In this document: one piece after another, positions 20,523 to 29,780 of the stretch | Position numbering within the stretch: the first letter of the stretch is position 1 | How the letters are laid out: the number at the start of each line of letters is the position of its first letter | Assembly: GCA_004151065.3 (NCBI GenBank) | Contig: NWUY0300006774.1 | Location: 54,064 to 84,106, forward strand | Source: Larix sibirica | Taxonomy: Eukaryota; Streptophyta; Pinopsida; Pinales; Pinaceae | Length of the DNA: 30,043 bases | Direction of reading: 5' to 3' | Translations under genes and position numbers: made by a program | The notes under the pieces: generated by a model | Databases searched by the model: none | Told to the model about the DNA's origin: nothing | What the model saw: the letters and a program-made list of their open reading frames with translations, nothing else

Positions 20523-21559
20523 TAAAAACCACTCATATGAATTGCAAGATAAAAATTATTCTTTGTACCATTAATATTTTTGTTAATGTCACTTGCAATC
20601 ATTGTCGTGCAATGCTCCTTTCACCTTATGTCTATGTGATTTTAATATCCTAAACTTGTATTGTCTACACTATGGATTCTCCTAATTTTGATACCATAAA
20701 TTGCAAGAAAGCATGCCTAGAGATTTCAATGCTTGTAGTTTGTTGGTGTTTTAGACAATGGCATCCTCTCTTCTCAATATTTCTTAGTGACATTTCTACA
20801 AGTACTAATATTGTTTTCCCATAATATTGAATTCATTAAGTATATGTTTCTATGTGCGTATATGGGATGCATTTTGATTACCCACAAAAATATTTGCTCA
20901 TTTTACAAGGCCATTTCCATTGACACCAAAATGAATGTGTTAAACATCTCTAGCAATGGAGAGCTTCATTTTACAAGGGCACTAATTGATGCAATGTTAC
21001 TGTATGCTTTCAAAGCAACTTGAAAAATGGATTGCAGATATATTTGGCAAATAATGTATTTGAAGGGAAACAATTGCATTGCAAATATCTTTGGCAAATA
21101 AAGCGACAAGTTTAGGGAAAGGCATATTGGTTAAAAATGGGGGATCCCCAAACTAGTTTGGATACCATAGCAACATGTTATACTTTATTTTTACAAAAAC
21201 AAACATAGTTGTAAGCCAAACAGTGAGAGTTACATAGAGTTCAAAAAACAAGAATCACCTTACAAAACAAAGTCTATAAATAGAAGTATGTCCAAGTTCA
21301 AAAACAGGAATTGTCTTACAAAACAAAGTCTTGAAACATTTAAAGCTCTATTGCTTAACAAAAGCACCAAATAACAAAATACATGAAAACATGAACAATT
21401 ATATTAGTTTTGGAACAAAAAAGCCCATTGTGAGCCTCTTTCATAGAAACATCCTAACTAACCCAATTGACATAGAAGCATCTAGTAACTATGAACTCCT
21501 TACAAAACCCAAAATTATATTATAATGCATGTCAAGGTCATTGGCCATCTTTTCCATTC

Positions 21560-21745
21560 TAATGCCCTATTGTTCAAATCACAGCTAGAACTCTTCATAT
21601 TTTGCTACCTATTTCTCCATGTGAATATTGAGGTATTCCACTCAACACATGCCCTCTAGCTACCTAAGAGTTCTCTTAAAATTATCCTCATATTACCTAG
21701 ACCATCACCCAAATTTCCACCAAAACCAAGATTTTTGGCAATTGC
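21560..21745 (-). repeat. Inverted partner A of a diverged coding-like segment
   Basis: Minus-strand readings give GGNLGDGLGNMRIILRELL and LEGMC..EYLNIHMEK..AKYEE. The plus strand at 22,310-22,450 gives GGNFGDKLKDIRKF and LEGMHQAIKYLNIHMEK..AKQEE. Two related segments thus lie in opposite orientation about 600 bases apart. The shared motif suggests a helical protein segment. I do not know the family. Confidence 0.65.
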
Positions 21746-22078
21746 AACATAACTATTAAAGAACATTGAACAAAGCTTTAATTCCCCCCTGTGACTCTAG
21801 TGCTCTCACACAATTAAGATTAACTTCGCACATTTCAAAAATTATGTTGGACATTATAAAGCAACTAAGTGAAGTTGGGATATGGCATTTTGGGTTTGTT
21901 TCAAATCTCTTAGCAATGAAGGTCGATGCTTCAACTCCCTCCATTTTCACTCATTCAATCATTATCAAGTGTGAAAGCAATTGTGATGCATTCTAATTGA
22001 ATTCAACAAATTTAGGAAGCAAATGCAAGACATGGCCATTTCCACTAGAAAATGTAAGGGGCTCCATCCCCTCTCTTT

Positions 22079-22219
22079 GCTTTTTCTCAAGCTTTTATGC
22101 CCAATGTCTATGAGAAACTATTAGATTGTCTCCCTAATAGAAATTTGTGCTTTTTCTCAAGCTTTTATGCCCAATGTCTATGAGAAACTATTAGATTGTC
22201 TCCCTATTAGAAATTTGTG
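22079..22219. repeat. 70-bp tandem duplication, two copies
   Basis: Copies at about 22,079-22,148 and 22,149-22,219 are nearly identical (one CCCTAATAG/CCCTATTAG difference seen), so the duplication is recent or the copies were homogenised. Confidence 0.95.
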
Positions 22220-22309
22220 CTGGGCATTGGTGGTTTGCATTTTCACAAGCCCTGTGGGAAGGTTTAGGTCAATGGATTTCAAACTCATCATATAGAAATG
22301 GCTAATATC

Positions 22310-22455
22310 TCAAGTTATGGGGGCAATTTTGGGGACAAACTAAAGGACATTAGGAAATTTTTTAGGCATTTCTCCAATCAATTAGAGGGCATGCATCAAG
22401 CAATTAAATATCTTAATATACATATGGAGAAGTAGGTGGCAAAGCAAGAGGAATT
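22310..22455 (+). repeat. Inverted partner B of a diverged coding-like segment
   Basis: Partner of the minus-strand segment at 21,560-21,745, sharing YLNIHMEK followed by a stop codon and VAK.EE. The stop at the same place in both copies suggests that it predates the duplication or that the motif ends an ORF. Confidence 0.65.
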
Positions 22456-22980
22456 GAATTGGAATTGATTTCGAGTAGTAGTGGACAAAAACTAAGAAAA
22501 TCACAAACACAATACGCATTAGAATATAATTATAGGATTTACAAGAAGCTCATAGTCATTTGCCACTCCTTCCCTTCAATCGATTGCATAAATAAGGAGC
22601 AAGGTGTAGATGAAGACATTGTACACCATTTGGAAGTAGCTTCAAAAGCACATCAAAACACCCTACAAAAGACCATGGGCCTAGGCTGCAGGAGACTTCT
22701 ATGGAGGATATTATAGGACACAATCAGTCCTAATTTGTAATGAAGTAATTGAGTCGATCTTCAATCTGCAGGTTTAAATATGTGATGGATCTACTTTGAA
22801 TTCTATGTAATTCTAACTATTTAACTTCCAACCGCTCTTTTATATATATAAATCTTTATATCTATTCCTTGGGAAAACCTTCTGCTTCTGATATACATAA
22901 TTAATTGTTCACTACCATCTTGTAATACCAGAAAGCTGGGAGATCAAAGAAAGGGGGCCATACAACAAAATACAAAGACG

Positions 22981-23226
22981 CTATCCAATCATCTCTCCAT
23001 ATGTCCCCTTTATGGACAGAAGAAAATCGTGAAACAAGTGCACCATACCACATGTAAATGCCACCAGAAACGATGAAATGCGAGACCCGCGAGTCTCATG
23101 CCCTGCAAAATAGAAGGTGTGTTTGTAATCTTGCGTTTCAATGAAAACCCTATCCAAATGTTGTTGACAATCGAGTATTCCAATGGAACAGGCAAATACA
23201 AATGTTATTGTCAATACAGAGAGCAT
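22981..23226 (-). CDS. Small hypothetical ORF with hydrophobic N-terminus (81 codons)
   Basis: The frame opens MLSVLTITFVFACSIGILDC, a hydrophobic stretch that would pass as a signal peptide or membrane anchor, and ends at TAG at 22,981. It contains TFYFAGHET, which resembles the AGxET oxygen-binding motif of cytochrome P450 I-helices. The residues after it do not follow the P450 pattern, and no heme-binding Cys loop is visible nearby, so I do not call it a P450. The bases just before GGCATGAG (about 23,106) read CTATTTTGCAG, a possible splice acceptor. It may be a chance ORF. Confidence 0.2.
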   Translation of the reverse strand: MLSVLTITFVFACSIGILDCQQHLDRVFIETQDYKHTFYFAGHETRGSRISSFLVAFTCGMVHLFHDFLLSIKGTYGEMIG

Positions 23227-23762
23227 TTTTGGTAGAGTTCAATCAAATTAATACGGCGATCGACAGTACAGAATGCGTTGTTGGCAAAGCTCAACTAAAT
23301 TAATACGGCTATTTCAGAATGAGAACATTTTAGCTGTTTGATCTTTTCATATTTTGTACTGAGCCCAATGACCAAATTAAGCCAAATATAAATGTTACAC
23401 ATTCAAACATACTGACACTGTGATGAGTAAAACATAAATGAAGACGGTGTATATTTAAATTACATACATAGAAGAAATGGACATGCCGTTAAGGTGCTTT
23501 TCGTAGGCTGTTAAAAGCAGAGGGGATAGATTAGTGGTTAATGCTTACACTTTTAGAAGTTACAACTTTGGTTCATAAGAACCAGCTTTTGGGTTGAGGT
23601 ATTTTGTTTATCTCAATCCTTTTCTGGATTTTTTTGGCTAGATGGCAATGTAACTTTGATTCAGTATTGAAAAGCAAGTTACATTGTTTGTGTGAAAAAA
23701 CAGTTGCTTTTTCTAGGCAAAACTTATCATAGCTTAGTGGTTTATCACAACTTACTGGCAGT

Positions 23763-24039
23763 GAGACAGTGAGGACAGCCATCACTGACAATATTTTTTT
23801 TTCCATCAGATCCTGACAATATTTAATGAGACAGTGAGAACAGCCATCACTGACAACATTTAATGAGCACCCCACAGTGATGCATTTAATGTTACTGCTG
23901 TAGGGATATGAACCATTGGATCACATCCAATAGTTCAAAATTGGCTCACAACATTAAATAAACACCCCACAGTGGTGCATTTAATGCTGCTGCTGTAAGG
24001 TAGCATATGAACCATTGGATCAAATCCAACCGTCCAAAA
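23763..24039. repeat. Two sets of short direct repeats
   Basis: A module with GACAGTGAG.ACAGCCATCACTGACAA occurs at about 23,762 and again at about 23,828. A second module of about 86-90 bases, with CACCCCACAGTG.TGCATTTAATG and ATGAACCATTGGATCA, occurs at 23,855-23,940 and 23,950-24,039. Each second module also has a near-palindromic start (AACATTAAAT and ATTTAATG). The arrangement suggests a small non-coding repeat family. Confidence 0.85.
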
Positions 24040-24204
24040 ACTCGCAACTGCAACATTAAATACACCATTACAGAATGCTCATTGAACACACATCATTGAC
24101 TACTATTAACATAAGGTCACTATTTTGAGTCCAGAGGCTGGCTGCCTCTTAATATTGTGGGGGCCAAATGAAAGGAATTGACAAAAAGATAAAATAAAAC
24201 ATAT

Positions 24205-24690
24205 TTAAAGAATTTGGAAGGAAATACTATATAACGTTTTGCAATATTTATAATGTTTACATATTAGTACAAGGGAACAAGTGACTAAATAGGCTGTCAC
24301 CAATGTTGTTGGAATGTTAAAGCTGTAATATTTACAATTTAGTCTAAAGGGACTCGTTTACTTAACCAGTCGTTAATTGATAAGTGATAACTTCTTGCAA
24401 TATTTACAATATTAACCTTACAATAATTACAAGGGAACGTGTTACTCCCACAAATGAAGGAATGAAATACTGTATAACTTTTTGCAATATTACACTATTA
24501 ACCTTACAATAATTACAAGGGAACGTGTTACTAAATTGGATGTCACCAATGCTGTTGGAATATTAGCCTTGCACGGTTGCAACATTTACTAATTAGTAAA
24601 GGGGACTTGTTACTTAATTAGCTGTCACCAATGTTTTTGGACAATTGATAAGTCACTTCCGAATAAGGTCTGCTGCTCAACTAATTGTGA
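24205..24690. repeat. Degenerate tandem repeat cluster
   Basis: Recurring words include TTGCAATATTTA, ACAAGGGAACGTGTTACT and GGCTGTCACCAATGTTGTTGG. They recur several times, with insertions and partial units, so the period is irregular. Two partial units (near 24,400-24,445 and 24,480-24,530) share AACCTTACAATAATTACAAG exactly. Confidence 0.8.
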
Positions 24691-25319
24691 GCAACAATGT
24701 TATTAGCCAATTAGCAATGTTATCAAGCAATTAATCACAAGTTATAACTTGTGAGTAGCAATGTTATTAGGCAAGTAGCAAGTATTATCACAACAGAGTC
24801 GATGTTATCACATTAGCCTTTCTTTCCAAAATCAGAAACCCTTTTGACTAAAGATGCTACAAAACAGCCTAGCATACAGCATTACATCCAGAAGACCTCC
24901 AGTTATAAATGGATTTATTGAATCAAACTCATCACCTAGCCTCATCCACAAAAGATTGACATAACAACACAGTGGTTCTGCATAATACAGAAGCAGCGCT
25001 GCCATTTTACAACATAGACTTGAATCACATCATCACAAAGCCCACAAGATCTTGTTGACTCTCAGTCATCATAGCAATGAGCATTCCAACTTACCTCACA
25101 AACCATTGCCCTAACAAACTAGATCAAATATAAGAAGTTGATGTACAACCCCGCAGCAAAAATAATCAAGACCGATCTACTTAAAATTATACATCATGAA
25201 AAAACATAAAAACATAGGCTGACATATTGAGATCCGCATTAACAAATCTTGCCACAGCTTTTAAACTTGGATTTTTGCATGGCAAATCTCAAATGCCTAG
25301 ACACCAAAAGCCACAACAC

Positions 25320-25515
25320 ACAGAGTTAGGTAGAAAAAGTAATACAGAATCCCTTCAAATCTCAGATATTTATCTTCTTTTGTCACATTTCCGTCGTAGG
25401 TTTTGCATAAAAATTATGAAAGCCCTCATTTGGATTTTTCCAAAACTGAAGAGAAACACAATCAGAATAAAACCAAAAAAACAGCAGTTGTAAAGTATGT
25501 ACCGCTAGATAGCTA
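25320..25515. repeat. 195-bp block, copy 1 (paired with 28,599-28,790)
   Basis: It begins AGAGTTAGGTAGAAAAAG and ends near TGTACCGCTAGATA, and matches 28,599-28,790 almost base for base. On the minus strand it follows the LRR fragment. It has no coding signal I can name; it could be intron or trailer sequence of a receptor-kinase gene family, or a small repeat. Confidence 0.9.
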
Positions 25516-26280
25516 ACGCACCCTTTGATTTCTTTGGGAATTTTTCCAGAAATAGAGTTCATGAAGATCCAACTTGTAGATTTTGCCGAGAGATCCGATC
25601 TGAGGGGGAATGGAGCCATTCAGATTGTTGTTATCGGGAGCCAGCAGAACGAGATTCTTCGAAAGCCCACCGATCTCCGGCAGCAATTTCCCAGAGAACC
25701 AATTCTTGGATTAAAAAAAGGCAGCGTAGCGACACCGCTTACCCAATTTTTGACGATATCTTTCCTTGAAAATCATTGTTGCTCATGTCCAGCATGTTAA
25801 GGCGGGAAAACCCCAGAAAGCAAGCGGGATCGTTCTGTTCAGCCCGTTGTTCTCTAGACGGACCCAGTCGAGGGATAGACAATTGGTGAGAGAATCCGCG
25901 AGGCTTGCTTCGAATTTGTTGTTGAAAATCACAAGGCTTTGCAGAGATTTTCCCTTCCAGAGACCGGGAGGCAAAGGCCCAGAAAGGTTGTTTGTAGAGA
26001 CATGAACAACGGTAAGGTTGGCCGAAAATGAGCCTAAATCTTGGGGTACTATGCCTGTGAGACTGTTTTCGTAGAGGACGAGCTGTTGAAGGCTGGGAAG
26101 CCGGCCGATTGAATCAGGTATTTGGCCGGTTAGATTGTTTTTGGAGAGACCCAGATATCTGAGTTGCCAGTTCGAAGCAATACTGGTGGAGAGACCCAGA
26201 TATCTGAGTTGCCAGTTCGAAGCAATACTGGTGAGAATGGCGCCTTGGATCAAATTCATAGATGCCTCTATTTCCTGCAA
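25500..26280 (-). pseudogene. LRR receptor-like kinase fragment (subfamily XI-like), LRR part only
   Basis: The minus-strand reading gives successive 24-residue leucine-rich repeats: LRYLGLSKNNLTGQIPDSIG, LQQLVLYENSLTGIVPQDLG, LTVVHVSTNNLSGPLPPGLW, LQSLVIFNNKFEASLADSL and LENNGLNRTIPLAFWGFPAL. Then, over frame changes, MLDMSNNDFQGKI, LAPDNNNLNGSIPPQIGSLG and ISGKIPKEIKG. The repeat order resembles HAESA-like receptor kinases, which perceive peptide ligands at the plasma membrane. There is a stop near 25,742, a shift at the T-run near 25,715 and another near 25,562. No transmembrane or kinase domain follows. The upstream edge near 26,278 has TTGCAG, a possible acceptor. It is a pseudogene or isolated exon remnant. 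Confidence 0.85.
26144..26233. repeat. 45-bp in-frame tandem duplication in the LRR fragment
   Basis: Copies at 26,144-26,188 and 26,189-26,233 are identical. In the LRR reading they give TSIASNWQLRYLGLS twice, adding 15 residues to one repeat, which breaks the 24-residue spacing. Confidence 0.95.
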
Positions 26281-26504
26281 GTTATTCAAAATTTTCACAT
26301 GGTACTGTATAGAATAAATAAAGTGAACAAACAATCACGGAGAGTTACTTACCTCTGAAACCAAAACAGCAGTTGGCAAAGCTCTGACTATACTTCATTA
26401 GAGAATGAACAAGTTTTACATATATTAATGCCTACCCGTTCGTGGCATTATGTGAGCAGCATGTGTTACCTTCCTCAACCACTATAGTAAATACAAACCC
26501 ATGT

Positions 26505-26755
26505 ACGCAGTATTCCAATTTACACAATATTCCAAATAATCTTGTGACAACTTACTTGACTTGAGTAATGATTGCATTATCGGACAACGTTCACATATAA
26601 GGTTAAGTTTAAAGGTAAGGTTTAAACTACGCAGTATTCCAATGTACACAATATTCCAAATAATCTTGTGACAACTTACTTGACTTGAGTAATGATTGCA
26701 TTATCGGACAACGTTCACATATAAGGTTAAGTTTAAAGGTAAGGTTAAGTTTAAA
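26505..26755. repeat. 124-bp tandem duplication with a shorter nested repeat
   Basis: Copies start ACGCAGTATTCCAAT at 26,505 and 26,629 and share CTTGTGACAACTTACTTGAC and ATCGGACAACGTTCACATAT. The word GGTTAAGTTTAAAGGTAA is itself doubled at the end of the second copy (about 26,723-26,760). Confidence 0.95.
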
Positions 26756-26804
26756 GGTAAGTATTTTTTGTTTTTTTCTTAATTTTTTAATACTCAACAA
26801 TGAT

Positions 26805-27207
26805 AAAAATTGTCACTTCAAGATCTCTAATCCAATAATAAAAACTGAACAAAATTTTTCAAAAAGTAAATTATAAATACATATTCAAATTTGACTTTGA
26901 ACTTTAGAAAAAAAAAATATCAACATTAACTAATACAAAAATGTGGAACATATAGTCTCTGCCTACGGCAGGGACTAATAATAATTCTATTGGAGAACAA
27001 AGNAAAAATTGTCACTTCAAGATCTCTAATCCAATAATAAAAACTGAACAAAATTTTTCATAAAGTAAATTATAAATATAAATTTAAATTTGACTTTGAT
27101 CTAACTTTAGAAGAAGAAAAAATATCAACATTAACTAATACAAAAATGTGGAACATATAGTCTCTGCCTACGACAGGTACTAATAATAATTCTATTGGAG
27201 AACAAAG
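26805..27207. repeat. Direct duplication of about 200 bp around a single N
   Basis: Copy 1 (26,805-27,002) stops exactly at the N at 27,003 and copy 2 (27,004-27,207) starts exactly after it. Both run from AAAAATTGTCACTTCAAGAT to GGAGAACAAAG and differ at a modest number of positions. The geometry suggests an unmerged contig overlap rather than a biological repeat. Confidence 0.9.
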
Positions 27208-27209
27208 CT

Positions 27210-28597
27210 CGCAAGTCTAGGCCCATTTGTTTGTATGAGCTTTATCACTGCACAAAGACCTCCCCTTTTTCGTAGACACAGATAGACTCACTGCAAAGAT
27301 TGCAAACTATCACCAAGTTGGAATTGAATGGAAAGTCAAAAGAGAGGCATAACAACAACAAGGATCTTATCCTTCAGGCATAGATTCATGGCTTCTCACT
27401 AAAGCATCGATTCATGGAAGGGAATTTTATGTCTTTCAAAAAAATCTCACATAAACCCAAACTCAAGTATAAAAGGAAAAGTATTTCTTATTAATCAATT
27501 GGGGCAAGGACCATCTAGTCTACTTAACTCATCGGTTCAATATAAAATTCAGAGGAAGAGAAAAGTAGTTCGTTTTCTTCCTTCGAACTCTTCCTTGTAC
27601 TAATAGAAAAGCTACGATTTATTCCTCCACATTCAATAAGATGATGTCAATAAAATAGCATCCTCAAATGTTTTAAACTAATGCCATATTGACAAGAAAA
27701 TTATCCAAGGGCCAAAAATGAAAGAACCCAAAAGTGGTAAATCTACTTTATGATGAGGAAACAATTTACTTGAAAATTCGAATAATAGAAATGGGTAGTA
27801 AATATACTCAAATTATTAGATTAAAACCATTGAAATGTTAGATATTAGCCCACTCATGGGAAACAATATTTTATGAAAATACTAAATTACGTATACTAAA
27901 TAATGAAAATACTAAATTACGTATACTAAATTATCCATTGGCAGATTACTATAATTGCCATATATTATTGACAGAATGCAAGTGGTTTAGAAGAACTCAA
28001 AAGTTAGAGTCGATAAGCACATGGCAGCACTTGCCATTTCTTAATTAATGATGTCATTTTCTATAATAATAATAAAAAGGCCACTAGTGTGAATAGTCTA
28101 GCATGCATTTCCGTTACCAATATATAGCCTTCTACCGTTTCGAGCGATGAAGGAGTAAATTTTCTTAGATCTAATTATTAGCATGGAGCAAGAACAAAAT
28201 AGCATATACATAAATATCTCTACTATATTGAAAAAGGGTGGTTCCCACCAAGTGGACGATATACTTAATACAAATTTAGTGACTAGATTTTGACAACCCA
28301 ACCATTAGGACTAGAGACATGTAGGATTAGAGAGACACGCCTACACTTTCAAGTGACTCCACCTTATAAAAGGACTAGCCCTTCACGGAGAGCTATTGGA
28401 TAACCAAGGCAACCAATTCCACTATAATCACTAAAGTGTTTTATTTTGCAAGGGGATTGATGTTAGAACATAGAACCAACCATCTTAATAGAGTAGTACC
28501 ACGGCATAAGTTTCCTAGTTTCCTATTATCATAAGAAAACTTAGCTCAAACCCAGTTCACTACTCAACCAAAACCAAAATGATTACTAATAAAATTC
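27210..28597. other. No gene seen; one 30-bp tandem repeat
   Basis: The sequence is stop-rich in all frames. A 30-bp unit with ACTAAATTACGTATACTAAA is present twice at 27,873-27,902 and 27,903-27,932. A minus-strand 67-codon ORF (28,098-28,301) has no recognisable motif. Confidence 0.55.
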
Positions 28598-28598
28598 N

Positions 28599-28790
28599 AG
28601 AGTTAGGTAGAAAAAGTAATACAGAATCCCTTCAAATCTCAGATATTTATCTTCTTTTGTCACATTTCCGTCGTAGGTTTTGCATACAAATTATGAAAGC
28701 CCTCATTTGGATTTTTCCAAAACTGAACAAAAACACCATCAGAATTAAACTAAAAAAAACAACAGTTGTAAAGAATGTACCGCTAGATAT
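28599..28790. repeat. 195-bp block, copy 2, starting at an N
   Basis: Near-identical to 25,320-25,515. The match begins at the first base after the N at 28,598, so the left edge is set by an assembly join and not by a natural boundary. Sequence past about 28,790 differs from copy 1. Confidence 0.9.
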
Positions 28791-28842
28791 TTCTGTAACG
28801 ATTTCTTTACAGTTAAGTATCGCCATTAAAAGGAAGCTAGAT

Positions 28843-29133
28843 TCAATCTTTTGATGAGACTGTCGAGATTAAACAGGCAACAGAAGAAAAAAGCCCCAGC
28901 AAAGCCGGGAAGCTTAAGTTGCAAAGCGGAAATCCCTTTTCACTGTTCGCAATCGAGATTAGGCACCAGACAATCCACATTGGTCTGGCCCTCAGTACTT
29001 CATGCGATAAAAAATCAAAACTTGACAGGGTTTTACGGATATCAAATATCCGGTGAGTAGGGTTTCGAACAGAGGCTCTTACGGGAAGAAGGTTCATGCG
29101 AGAGGGTTTCGGTAACACTGTATTTAAAAGCAT
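28843..29133 (-). pseudogene. Possible 5' end of a receptor-kinase-like gene (signal-peptide-like ORF)
   Basis: The 96-codon frame contains NLSFPALLGLFSSVACLIST (near 28,860-28,925), a hydrophobic stretch typical of a secretory signal. It lies just upstream, on the minus strand, of a copy of the block that also follows the LRR fragment. This suggests the decayed start of an LRR receptor-kinase gene from the same family. The true start would be an internal Met or a lost one, because 40-50 residues before the hydrophobic part are not signal-like. The frame stops soon after, at KD. It may equally be a chance ORF. Confidence 0.3.
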
Positions 29134-29368
29134 TTTTTAGGGTTTTCCATTTCTTTCCCAATTTATTTTTGTCAACGTCAAATTTATTAGCTATTGGACA
29201 ATGGACATGCCACTATGAGGGCCCATCGAAGGGTCACATTAAGTGATATAATACTACTACACAACTTAATTGACAATGTCAAGATGGTGGTGTTGGTTAT
29301 TTCTTGAGGTTGATTCTCTTAAATTAATATAAAATTTAATTTATCAACTAAGTGTTATACATGTTTTG

Positions 29369-29526
29369 ACTACTAGTTATCATATGTAAATTGAGATGAT
29401 ATATATATATACAAAATAATTGTTTAATTCGAATTTGGAACAACTGCTTTAAAATAAATCTTGACAATATATTTGTCTCATCTTCGTGCAATCTAGGAAG
29501 AGGACCCTTCTTCGTCCACCCCAAAG
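29369..29526. repeat. Diverged direct repeat, left copy
   Basis: It shares with 29,610-29,780 the order TATCA.ATGTAAA, an AT/CA microsatellite, TTCGAATTT.GAACAA, TTGTCTCATCTTC.TGCAAT and GAAGAGGAC, then TGTCCACCCCAAA-like sequence. Confidence 0.85.
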
Positions 29527-29540
29527 TGTACTAGCACAGC

Positions 29541-29586
29541 CACTTAACTTGTGATTGGTGAACACCAATAGGCCACAAGTTAAGTG
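29541..29586. repeat. Nested hairpin between two direct-repeat copies
   Basis: The outer arms CACTTAACTTGTG (29,541-29,553) and CACAAGTTAAGTG (29,574-29,586) are exact reverse complements. Directly inside, ATTGGTG (29,554-29,560) pairs with CACCAAT (29,563-29,569). Only AGGC is unpaired on the right side. This makes a 20-bp stem with a 4-base bulge and a 2-base loop. Confidence 0.92.
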
Positions 29587-29609
29587 CCACGAATTGCTCG
29601 TTATCCGTG

Positions 29610-29639
29610 CCTCAACTACCAATTATCACATGTAAACTG

Positions 29640-29673
<34 letters not shown>

Positions 29674-29780
29674 TGTTTATTTCGAATTTAGAACAAAAAA
29701 CATAAATAAATATTAACAGTACACTTGTCTCATCTTCCTGCAATCAAGAAGAGGACTCTTCCTTGTCCACCCCAAATTGT
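29610..29780. repeat. Diverged direct repeat, right copy, with (CA)n(TA)n
   Basis: Partner of 29,369-29,526. The internal microsatellite (29,640-29,673) has expanded to a long CA run followed by TA, where the left copy has only a short AT run. Confidence 0.85.

Larger units (their letters stand above)
20525..22715. other. Unrecognised repeat-like DNA
   Basis: There are several short ORFs of 60-85 codons, including 22,459-22,716, with no family motif. A 37-base direct repeat occurs at 21,239-21,275 and 21,294-21,331 (shared end TTACAAAACAAAGTCT). The separate entries for 22,079-22,219 and for the inverted pair near 21,560 and 22,310 cover the clear structures. Confidence 0.5.
22720..25320. 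other. No confirmed gene; short repeats and one small ORF
   Basis: This stretch has higher sequence complexity than the flanks and no transposon coding motif. The repeat modules at 23,763-24,039 and 24,205-24,690 and the small ORF at 22,981-23,226 are listed separately. From 24,800 to 25,320 I see only stop-rich sequence that could be an intron or trailer of the adjacent minus-strand LRR gene remnant. Confidence 0.45.

Noticed and set aside
23060-23110. Short palindrome GAGAC-CCGCGA-GTCTC
   Set aside because: A 5-bp stem is expected by chance and has no supporting context.
25525-26005. Plus-strand ORFs over the LRR fragment
   Set aside because: The minus strand shows regular leucine-rich repeats with the expected spacing, so these are antisense shadows.
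26505-27207. Possible CRISPR-like or satellite array
   Set aside because: There are only two copies of each unit with no regular spacers, in a plant-like sequence. Tandem duplication and a contig overlap explain the pattern.
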